Shown here in pieces: positions 23,050 to 33,544 of a stretch of DNA of 64,000 nt. This DNA is from Taxawa tesnikishii (nom. ined.) (taxonomy: Eukaryota > Ascomycota > Dothideomycetes > Dothideales). The DNA lies in the NCBI GenBank assembly GCA_030247885.1, contig JAPDRO010000015.1, positions 496,001 to 560,000 of the forward strand. The letters run 5' to 3'. The first letter of the stretch is position 1; the number at the start of each line of letters is the position of its first letter. The position numbers and the translations under genes were made by a program. Below the pieces are notes generated by a model. It ran no database searches. It was not told where the DNA came from and was given only the letters and a program-made list of their open reading frames with translations.

Positions 23050-25156
23050 ATTGGTATGAGACGAAGGTTGGCGAGTGCAACGAGGTGTTGCAGAGGGCTC
23101 GGGTTGGGTGTCGTATTTGAATGGCAGCTGATGGTATAGTCAAGTGATGTTCTTTGCTCTGGTAACCAGGTTGCTAGAGCACAATCGATATGATATGTAT
23201 ATGTTCCCAAAGCGGCTGAATCGATGGGCTAAGTGATAGACACGGACCGAAAGAGAGCGTTGAATGGATAAGACGCACAGCGCCAGATGGATAAGCAGCA
23301 GTAGATGAATGAATGAATGTCCGCTAGGGAAATGAACGTGAGGCTGTGAATGAGTGGCAGTGCGGCTTCAAGCCTTCACCAAGAAAAGCGCGAAAGGAAC
23401 GTGATAAAGAAAGAGGCAGGACCTGACCGTTGGAAGAAAAAGGAGGATGAAGGCCTGAAAGAGGATGTTAAAGAGGGGCTGAGGTTCTCGATCCTACGCT
23501 TTGTTACTCCCTTTCGTGAAACGCGCGGCTGATAGACAGTGGGGACCAGTTTAATTCACAGCGGCTTTGTCTGAAACGGTTCACCACCTTATCTAGATCA
23601 TGTCAACGCGTCCCTGTTGCTGCTGGATACAGGCTGGGAACGTTGCAGTCAACGCTCGACGCGTCCCGGACGGCGGTGCTGCCATGTTCTGAGCAGTGAT
23701 TTGTCGTCGGAGGGATACAGCATCTACCGCAAGTCGGGTGTTACGCGCTGCAAGGCGCCGAGGCTGCAGACAAAGGAGATGGAGATGCAGTCGGCTGACG
23801 AACGGCGTGTAATGCAGGGGTGGGATCGGCCGGCAGCAGCACTGACCCGCAATGGGAAAAGCTTGAACTGACTCCCTATTTTGAGTGGCCCAAGCCTACA
23901 CGCCTGCAAATAACAGAGACGCCAGCTCCTTCAGGCCTGTGAGAACTCACAATCTTGAAAAGATCACAGGGCTGAAGGATCACTCCATCACTTGGTGCTG
24001 CAAGGAACCAACACTGCCTCGGCCTGTTCCGGGAATTGTGAAGAGATAATGCGCCCTGCACAACAACATGTTGGTGGCCTGAGATTCCAAAATAGATTGC
24101 GCTGTGGCTGATGAGCCTCATTTCGCGCTTGGCACATGGCAGTCTACCGGGAACACGAGAGACCCGGCCGGAACATGACCGTGACTCAGATTCCCATATC
24201 GCAAACTCAGGACAGTCGCAGAGCACCTCATCCAGAGACATGAATCTTGAAAATGCGGTGGAAGGGGCGCGCGATACGCGCCCTGACTGTCTTGCGGCAG
24301 GATTGCCTCAGTCCCACATGAGCTCAGAAATCGACGCTGGTGAGGCTACTCGAGTCCATCGCTCACCAACAGGGAAGAACAAAATGCATTACTGTCATGC
24401 CCGCTTGGTTTGCACTCTTCGGAGCTCGGAACAATGTCCTACGTCTGAGCTGTTCCGTACATCGCAAATGCGTCACACACTTCACTGGTTTTGCAGAGGG
24501 GTGCATGAGTGGGGATGCAGGGCAATGGATGACCGTCCTCGGTCCTTTGTTCGATGCAGCAGTGTGAAGGGCCCAATGCCACTTCTGCCTGGTCATTGCA
24601 GGTCCCACTTCTGCGGCTCCCTGCGTCGGAGATTGCAGGTCCGAAGCGATACTGAGTCACCATCAACAAGGAACCAAGGGTAGAATTATCATCGGACCAT
24701 CAAGCTTGAAGGGCCCGTCGGCAAGAGCTCAGACAGCCCGAAAAGATTCAAAGAACGATCAACTACATGCCATCTATCTGGGTATCTGTGCGCGTGCACC
24801 AGTGCTATCTTTCGCAAATGCCAAACGAAAGAACGCGACGCCTTTGTCCTGCATGGTCGTCATGCCATGCAACGCAATGCCACTGTAAACGGCCGAAACC
24901 CGTAGCCTCCACCATGTCCGACCAGTCCGTCATAAGCCATACCCCATCGTAAGACATGCCTCGCCAGACCAAAGAGACAAAGGAAAAGCGAAAGGACGTC
25001 CATCATTCCGAAGAGCAACAACCCATCTCCATTGCCTTTCCCTTTCTTCCACCCCGTACCCAAATCTTGCCATAACTCGTTCATATCCCTGCCGAGCACT
25101 GCATCCATCCACCATTGCGTCACATTGTACCCATCAGCCATCACACATCTAAGCAC
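23050..25156. other. Intergenic, GH5 upstream region
   Basis: No supported gene. A 190-codon open frame at 24111-24683 (plus) has no domain and competes with other open frames, so I leave it out. Confidence 0.5.
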
Positions 25157-27021
25157 TCACAATCTAATCTCCTCCCATTTCTTTGCGCAAGTCTTACTCG
25201 CAAATGGATAGCTCGCACCCTCTGCACGCATCCAGTCGGCCACCTTCTGCCACGGAATCTTCCCCTCGACAAACGTTTCCGCTCCGCCAAGACGGCGCTG
25301 TCTTAGTCTCGCCGCGCCGGTGCGCGTGGCGTGGGTGTAGTGACCGGAGCTGTGAAGACTGACGGCAGCCCTCAGGAGTTCAATCTGTGCGAACCGATAT
25401 CAGCCCGCGCTGTTCATACTCACATTGGGAGAGAAGGAAGAGGAAGGGGCGGGGAGGGGATACTTACGTCGTTGGCGTACCACTTCGGCTGTCTGACGCG
25501 CTGCTCCTTGGGCTTTGTTATTGTCCGGATGCGGCCTCTGAGAGTACTCTCGGCTTCGGTGAACCCGCCGTACCGCTTGATCTGCTTGTATGACAGACCC
25601 TGGTGACGCAGCTCCAGCAAGCTCTGGTCGCGAGCGCGGCGCTGTGCAGGCGTCAAGCGCGAAATGTTTGGCGGGTCTGGTGCTTGGTTGGAGATGAGAA
25701 CCGAGCGTGTGGTTGCGGAGACTGGGATCCCCTGAAGGGGGTCGCCGATATGATTGTCATCACCAATGTCGGAGGTGTCGTCATTGGGGAGTGCGGCTAC
25801 GGCGGTATGGTAGCTGTCCGTAGAGGAGAAGGAGCCAGTGTTCAAGGAGGAGCATTCCAGGCAAGAGCAAGGCTGGAATGTGGTACCGGCAGCAGTATCG
25901 GTAGCGATGTCGTCTTCATGCAGCTTGTTGAAGTTGTCCACGGTCGTTGCAGGTACGAACTTGTAACCATAGGCGGGACGGCAGACAGCGGCAGGGTTTA
26001 CGCCCTCAGCAGCAGCTTTGGCGAAGGGCGTGTTGTTGTAGAACGTTGTTGATTGGGTACAGTAGTCTTGCTCGGATGAAGGGGAATTGAAGGAACTCTC
26101 GGAGACCTTGAAAGTTGGCTGAAGACCATCAAAACTGGCCATGTTCGTTCCGCATGGAATAGATAAATCGTAGATACTGCCGTGGGTATGAGCGGGCATT
26201 GCAAGTAGGGGATGAAAGGTGTTATCCACGGCAGGTGCTGAGTCTTTGACGTCCACCGGCGATGGTGGGAAATCGGAGTTGCTGAAGGATGAGGTAGGAC
26301 TGGCTTCATCATACTCGTAGAGCAGACCAGGAATCTTCGAAGAGTCGGGTACGGGGACAGAAGTGCCCACAGGGAGCATCAGATGCTGGGCAGCTGAAGA
26401 AAGGTAGTTGGGGAAGACGAAGTTGCCATCTTCGTCGACTGGCATAAGGTTGCTCCTATTGGCATGACCCCAATGGAGAGTGCGGAATGATCCGGTATTG
26501 AGGGGTTGCAAAAGAGATGGCTCAGTACTGGGATTGTAGGCAGACTGTGGCATTCCAGGATGGGCATTACTGAGTTGGCCATTGTTTAGGGCATCACTGG
26601 AGGTGTGACCACCGTGTAGGGAGTCGGATGTTGTACGTGGGTGATCGAAAGAGGAGCAGGTGCTGGACAAAGAGCCAGTAAGGGAGTGGTAGCCATCCGC
26701 TTTGGTTGTGGACTGTTGAAGCGCCTGGTGAACAATCGTCAGCCGTCGTCAGCCCATTATGGGTGCTTGTTCCTTCGTACAGTGTTCAACGCTGATCGAG
26801 AGGATATCTGAGCCATGGTGTATTGAACGGAAACCGGTTGCGGGACAGTATGTGCTTTGTGTCGATTCAGGTGACTGTCGGTTCTGTATGGACGTGGCGA
26901 GACAAGCAGCGCACCTGAGGCCCCCGTATAATAGTCAGCAATCGCAGAGGTTGCAAGTGTCATGAGGATCTCTGCGGTATCGCTTACCTGTGTAGGGATT
27001 ATAATACTGTCTCTGATCCAT
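25157..27021 (-). CDS. Putative DNA-binding protein with fungal EAESTLRGR domain and SANT-like C-terminus
   Basis: Exons on minus are 27021-26988, 26914-26781, 26724-25468 and 25384-25157, 550 residues with all phases in register. Donors are GTAAGC, GTACGA and GTAAGT; CTGAC branch sites lie in introns 1 and 2. The product starts MDQRQYYNPYTG. It has a long Ser/Pro/Asn-rich middle without known domains. A conserved basic block follows near residue 410: LTPAQRRARDQSLLELRHQG, YKQIKRYGGF and EAESTLRGRIRTITKPKEQR. A last-exon helical segment, IPWQKVADWMRAEG..CAKKWEEIRL, resembles a SANT/Myb repeat. I have seen this tandem pair in many Pezizomycotina proteins without a named function. DNA binding and a nuclear role are inference. 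Confidence 0.8.
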
Positions 27022-29398
27022 GATAGTTTTCACCGCCTGAAGGCCACGCAGCAATTGTAAGGCGGTCTGCACGAGCGATGAAGTCGCTGCTGCTTTCCAC
27101 TGCAGGGTCCGATGCAGGTACCTGCGCGGGCGGCCTTGTGCAGGATGATGCACGATCTGCCTTGGGCTGGAAGGGCAGCGGACAAATAAAGTCACTGGAT
27201 AATCTCCTTTTCGAAATGATTGTGGGATTTTGTGAATGACAAGGAGAGTACTCCAGGGGATCGAGGATCGACTCTTCTGAGTCAAAGCCTGCCGATTCGC
27301 TGTCAAACAGGGTCCCAGGCATGAAAGCAGCGAGAACCTACAGCAGCAACCACACCACAGATTATGGGACAAGGTAACAGTAGCAGATCACCGCCAAGGA
27401 AAACACGCTCAGCGTAGTGAGGGACGATGTTTCGAAAAGGAAGACGGTCAAGCCAATGTTGTTTGACGAAAGAACTGGAGTAAAGCGATAAGGACGTTTG
27501 AGGAACGAATGAAGTGGAAACACACTGTCATCTGCTGAGACCTACAGCTTTCTTGTAACGAACCATTGAGCTCTGACACCTGTTCTCCCTTGGAGCGATT
27601 AATCTTCTATCGTTTGAGGACGCGGAGCATCGTTGCGTACGGGTTCGGCAATTGCTCCACTTTGCACTAACAGCCGGAGCATGACCACGATCCGTACTCT
27701 CCTCCCGCTACTTGCGTTCGTCTTGCAGGGCCAGCAGTGGCTTCCCCGTGTTTCGCAATACGTGCCCTAGCTTTGGACCGCCGCAAGTGCCTGGCGGAGC
27801 GGTCGATCCCGTTCATCAACGGGCTCACCAGTGCTGAGGTCAGGCCAAGAAGCCATCAAGATCCTGGACCTCGCAACAAGAAAGCTCAAGCATAGTGCTG
27901 CCGCCAGTCCAGATGAAGTAGCTCTATCCCTGCTAGTTTCTCTCAACGAGCTCACGATGTTGGGCAAGGTCATCGAAGCATGAGGATTTGAAAGCACGCC
28001 ACACGTGCATTTTCCCATGTGAATCTGTACGGCGCAACGGCTGTGCTTCTAGTAGCGCGCGGAGGCCTGCAGACAGGTCCTGTCAATCCCCGGGATATCG
28101 CAGTTGCAAGAGTCTCCATGGCAGCTTCATCCAATCAGCTGCGGGGTAACCCTGGTGTGGTGTAACGTCGGCGGGTTTTCATACGTCCGCGCTGCTTGTG
28201 CTACGGTGGTCGGGCCATCATCGACAGGTTGACAGGTCGCGCCTTTGCACGGCCGACTTCATGCTGCTGCCATAAGGGGCGTAGTGGGGTGAAATTCCCG
28301 ACTAGACACACTCAGGGTGATGGTTCCCTCAAGCTTCGCGGAAGTCTTTGCCATTGGGCAATGGATCAGCTTGCAAATTGTCGAAGATGAGAAGATCACT
28401 GCATGTGCTCAAGAATCGCACCAGTGAGTAGTGGCTAGGTTGCTTCCTTTAGATGCGTTCAAAGTGGTTGATGAAGCAATGAGCCTGCTTGCAAATTGCC
28501 TTCCACCAGCAAGGTGATCATTTGCTCTGTTAACTTACCTGGCGGCTTAAAATCGCTCTGGTAATGATTGATCTGTATCGATCAGCAGTGCGCAGCTATC
28601 ATGGACAAGGAAAAAGCAGCAGAGTTTTCCATGCCTTACCGTGGCCGGCGTCCAACGAATACTCGCGCGAACGTCGAACGTTTGCGAAAGAGGCCCCATC
28701 GCCAGCGCAGCGGCCCGCTGCAGTGCTCCCGCGGACTAGCGCAAGTAATGCCTGCGGCTTCGAACATGACAGCTGCAGCTCATAATTCGCGGAAAGCATG
28801 GGTGCGGCAGTCCAAGACTCCAAACACCTGAGCCAGACAGAGTCAGTCGAGCCCTGGCCGGGGACCATTGATCCCCGCCGTGAACCGGTTCGTCCATGTC
28901 ACTTCAATAAACATCCGTCGACTACTCGGCTGGCGGCAGGAAGGTTTTGGCGGTTGTAGATGCAGGCCAAGGCCATACGGTCAAGGTCAGCAAAGACGTT
29001 CACAGTAACCTTGGAACAGGACAGTGACAGAAGATACCGTCTAGCAACAACCGCCATAAGCCCACTGGGTATGCTGTCGTCATGCAATCGTTTTGTCAAT
29101 GCCACAGAATTTATGCAGAGGTCGCACATATCTCAAAACCATCCCTTTGATTCGCGAATCCCTTTCTTCCCGCTCACGCGTCGTAAGGAATGTGAGGTGT
29201 TTCACGGAAATCCCCTGTGCAGGGCTTCTGGAATCGTGAGCTTCAAAACGCGGCGGAACTCAACTGTTTTCGTGTCTTTTTGGACGTTATCGGTTCATCT
29301 CTAACACAAATTCTGTCTTTGGGCGTAATCAGAAAGTTCGAAACATCTTGAAAAGCTCTCGGCACCACTCTGTCCCTGCTGCGAAGCCACCTACCACG
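27022..29398. other. Divergent intergenic region, with one small candidate gene
   Basis: This is shared upstream space of the minus-strand gene starting at 27021 and the GT34 gene at 29399. Apart from the candidate at 27681-27983 I see no coding signal. Confidence 0.45.
27681..27983 (+). CDS. Candidate small secreted protein (72 residues)
   Basis: A signal-peptide-like start (MTTIRTLLPLLAFVLQG) begins at ATG 27681. If an intron is removed at 27748-27831 (GTGTTT donor, CACCAG acceptor), the frame joins in phase to a helical, protein-like segment containing QEAIKILDLATRKLKHSA and ending GKVIEA at 27983. No cysteines and no known family. The donor is weak and the model rests only on phase and composition, so it is a candidate, not a firm gene. 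Confidence 0.3.
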
Positions 29399-31473
29399 AT
29401 GCAGAGCCACAACATTTCACCCATCCTGGTCACGGCAAAAGAAGAGCTGCCAACGTGGTTCACCCATCGGACTGGTGGCGTGGGCTTGCTAAGCAACGGT
29501 CGCTTCAAACTTGTCGTGATCGGTCTAGCTTGCATGGTCCTTGGATATCTGATGACGGTCTCATTCGGCCCTGCAGACGACTTGCCTGATCTTGCAGACG
29601 GCATCAATGAGTACGAAACAGTATCTCCAGGAATACTGGAAGGACCAAGCATGTATGGGTCCGCGGGCGGGGCATCGTACGATCAGAGACCGAAGAAGCC
29701 GAAAGCGGGCTTAGACGAAGGACCAAAGCTCGACGAGATGGAAGGGTCAGGACAGGATGGAGACGACCGTGTACTCGAGCAACCTTCGATATCGGGAGCG
29801 CTGAACGATCTCCACCATGCCGTCTCTGATAAGATTGAATCTTGGAGACCGTGGGCGTCACGTCCTCAAGGGCCGCAGAACCAGGGTTCTCAAGGGAAAA
29901 TGAATGTGACGTCCAGACCTGGTGTTATCGCGACGAAAGGCAAGAATCTGACAGAGACGCCATATGTGTCTGATGAACTGATAGCACCGGATCGTGACTC
30001 CCTAGGGAAAGGACCCGTGTCGGCAAGTGCACGATCATTTTCGGAAACGCGCCCATGTATGAGCGAGCGGTGCGGACGCATGAAGCACATGACCGCATGC
30101 ATGGTTATCCTCTGCATGTCCTGCGGCAGTCCATGCTGGACGACGTATGGTCTAAGCCAGCTTACGTTCTGTCGCTGATTCTGAGGGAGCTCGCGAAGCC
30201 TGAAAGCGAACGCTTGCAGTGGTTGCTGTGGGTTGATGCCGATACGATTCTGTTAAATCCCTACATCCCCGTCGAGGTATTCCTGCCACCATCTCCAGAG
30301 TTTGATGATGTGCACATTGTCGTCAGTAACGACTGGAACGGCTTGAATAACGGGGTCTTCCCCGTCCGAGTCAACTCGTGGTCTGCAGACCTGTTTGCCG
30401 CCATCGTCTCTTTCCGGTACTACCGTCCTGACACACCTCTTCAGTTCCGCGATCAGAGCGCAATGGACATGCTACTCAAGGAGAAGAAGTTCGCCGCGCA
30501 TACCGTTTATGCACCTCAACGGTGGTTCAATGCGTACCAAGGAGAACAAAACGAAACCCTCGCGCCGTTCCAGGTACGGCGAGGTGACTTTCTCGTTCAT
30601 TTCGCTGGTGTTATCGATCGTGAAGCACGCATGCGCTTCTGGTTAGAGCGTGCAGAGCAGCACCTGCCTGATTGGGAGATTGAGGTGCAGCACACCTCGT
30701 ATCCCGAGGAGGCCAGAGAATTCTGGAGGCAGAAGGCGGCAGAGCGTGAGGGGAATACCGCACGTTTGGCCGAAGTGAGGAAGAAGGCAGCCGAGGTCTT
30801 GCAGCAAATGGACGAGAAGATGGGATCGTACCACGACAGATTGTCCCAGGACGATGTCAACAACATCCAAAACCAGCAATCGACGCTGAGAGCTCTGATG
30901 GAGAAAGAGTTGACGACAGCAGACATTGAACAGGTTGAGCAAACGATATCTGCGCTTGATAGGGTAAGAGAAGAACTGCGTTGCTTCGTTTCGTCTTAGC
31001 AAGCTTCTGACTTCTTGTTATGGCAGGTCGCAGCTCCGCTTTACGCTGCATTGGAGGAGTCTCGCAAAGCCCTCATGAAAGAGGCTCATGAAGCCATCTT
31101 CTCTACTGAGAAGGAATTGCTCGAGAACGCAGGTGCGACCAGCCCAGAGATCGAACTGGTGCAAGCAAAAGCGACAATCCTCAAGAACGTGGTCTTACAG
31201 CCGGACTGGAAGAAAGCGCAGCTGAGCACCGCCATTGAAGATTTGAGACAAGCACGAGGGAAGTTGCAAGAGAAGCTCAAGGCGGCGGAGGAAGAGCAGA
31301 GGAAGGAGCAGGAGGCAGCAGCAAAGGCCGAGGAAGAGCGCAAGCAAGAGGAAGCAATAGCCAACGCAGAAGAGGAACGCAAGCAGGCAGAAGCGCAGGC
31401 ATCGAAGTCTTTGGAGGCGCAACAGGCGGTTCAGAACACGCTTTGGCCGGACTCGACGCCGACGGCGGCATAG
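29399..31473 (+). CDS. GT34 (Gma12/Mnn10-type) glycosyltransferase with long coiled-coil tail (one frame break)
   Basis: Type II Golgi glycosyltransferase, of the family that adds galactose or alpha-1,6-mannose to glycans. ATG 29399 precedes one transmembrane helix (LVVIGLACMVLGYLMTVSF, about residues 40-58) and a polar stem. The catalytic domain has IIFGNAPMYERAVRTHEAHD, the metal-binding DxD in WLLWVDADTILLNP, NNGVFPVRVN, QFRDQSAMDMLL and RRGDFLVHFAGV. An intron at 30964-31026 separates it from a C-terminal exon. From about residue 440 on, the protein is Lys/Glu/Ala-rich coiled coil (KLQEKLKAAEEEQRKEQEA), an unusually long tail. The frame shifts at 30005-30016, one base short, just before the catalytic domain. 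About 670 residues. The sugar specificity cannot be read from sequence. Confidence 0.9.
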
Positions 31474-33544
31474 AGAATGGGAAGTGAGGGGTTCCCTTTC
31501 TCATAGGAAGTCAACGATCTGATTACGACCATGGCGCTACTTCCGCTTCGTTGTTGCTGTTTCGTTATCGATAGCTTGGTACAATAAGATTTTGCTCTCG
31601 AGAGCCCGGTCGTGCCAGATCTAGTGGCGGCGGGTCGGGTCGCCGTTATACCGTCCAGACTCGAATGGTAAGCGCAGTAGAGCGGAGTGGAGTGAGGCGA
31701 GGCCCAGCCACCCATGCTGCTTGTCGAGTCGAAGATGAGGAACTGCAAGTCTTGCCGCGCCGGATCGACTCGTCCGCCAAAGGAGAGAGAGAGAAGCTCT
31801 AGGAAACTGGACAGCCTTCGGTGCTGACGCCGGCTCGAGCGGATCTCGACTGAATCTAACATGGCCAGTTAGTCTTCTTTCTAGCGCAGGTAATCGATAG
31901 CCACACAGTAGGGGAATCATTGGTCGAGAGGAGATCGGGAGATGGAGAGATCTGTAGCGTGTTGGTGGAGAGGCTAGAGCTTGTGGAGTCGCGGTTCTTG
32001 GGAACGGAGGCAGAAGCCGTTCTGTAGGCGGCAGCCAAAGCGTTCGTGTTCTGGTGCAGACAGTTCAGAATGATGGCATCGATGTGTGGAGTCTGGTAAT
32101 TTGCGAGATGCAGGTGTGGGACCCGTAGGCTCTTCACTGTGTGGTCGTTCAGAGGACGTTGGGCCATCAAGCCCTGGTATCATTATGCAGGCTCGGACGC
32201 GTGGGGGAAGAGTCGGACTCGAAGTGATTGGCTAAGACCATGCAGACGATTAGCACACGTATGTACATGGCATGCGTTTACATTCGTGTCGTCTACACAA
32301 CAGCGGCAAGCAACCCCTATGATACATCTGTCGTGGTTCAGTGCATGTAACGGCGTCTCTCTAGACTAAGGGCATCAGCCATGCAGAGATCCTACTACGC
32401 TCGGCTATCTCCCTGACGTTTCGACTTTCGATCTTGGTGACTCTATCTTGCATGGGGGCGCGTCCGATGGTGCTGGGACCATGCGAACGCAAAATTCCCT
32501 TCGTCGGCATCATCGCGTCAACGCGTCACAGAAACTCACGGTGACTCCCATGCCCCAGTCCTCTCCAACCCTGCCGTTGAAGAATGCGCGTCCGCGGGGA
32601 TCGACAGTGCCGCTGCTGCTGCTGGGAGGCGCGAGACTGCTGTGCAAACCGTGTCGTGCCATGGCGAATTTCCGACAACATCCTGGCGCTTGAACCCTTG
32701 AACACATTGTGAACGAGCGCTTGCGCGAACAGGTCGTGAGCATGGGCCGGTGTAGGTGAATAATGGTAGTGTTCGCGTTCAGATGCGCCCCGAAGACGAT
32801 CGACGACCATCTCGCATGACGGTGTCATACACGTTTCAGCCCTAACCACTGTGCACACCCGCAGTTGCTCGGTCGGGATGTCGCGGTTTCTGCTCGTTGC
32901 ACGCGCAACGCTCCACTCAGTGGGAGGTGCTGCTTCTATATTTTTTCGTGGCTCTGCTCAGCTCAGCGCAGCGCAGCGCAGCGCAGTGCAGCTCTCTCCG
33001 CATTTGAGTCTGACAGCCGGTTATGCGTCAAGCTTCCGTACTATAGGGAAGATTGCGAGCTGAGAGACTGCCTGTTCTGGCCCAGACGCGCGGCGAACGA
33101 CCAATCACACGCTGGACCATCCGGAACACCATCCGTTTTGGGGACTGCGGCACTGGCAGCGGATGGGCTTTCGAGAAGGTCCGGAACGCAAGCGAGCAGC
33201 GGTATGGGAAAGCCACCGAGTGGCGGCATCTCCCTAGGCGCATCCCCATCCTGTTCTCCGACGCTTGTGATGCTAGCGTCCTGGTGCGCGACAACGTGCC
33301 GGCAAAGCAGTGGCTCTATTCCACCATCGGGCCCAAGCCCATGCCAATTGATCAGAAGGATCAGGAATTCCGCTGCGATCATGACCGCAGTATCCACATG
33401 TCCGTGGTGCATGTATAATGTCCGGGCGTGGTCCTGAGCCTGCGGTCGGCTGGCTTGCCACTGCAACATTTACCTTTAGGAAAAAGCATCCAAGACACCA
33501 AGTCTGAAACACCACAGGAGCTCAACCCTACGTGCATTCTCGCC
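31474..33544. other. Intergenic between GT34 and DUF8004-type genes
   Basis: No firm gene. On minus, overlapping frames at 32183-31974 and 32170-31856 have Ser/Thr/Pro-rich, protein-like composition but need a frame change. The pentamer array at 32956-32990 is the only repeat. Confidence 0.45.
32956..32990. repeat. Pentamer tandem array (GCNCA-type), seven units
   Basis: The units read GCTCA twice, GCGCA four times, then GTGCA once, without spacing. Confidence 0.8.

Noticed and set aside
24111-24683. 190-codon plus-strand open frame
   Set aside because: No domain, no coding-like composition, and several competing frames over the same bases.
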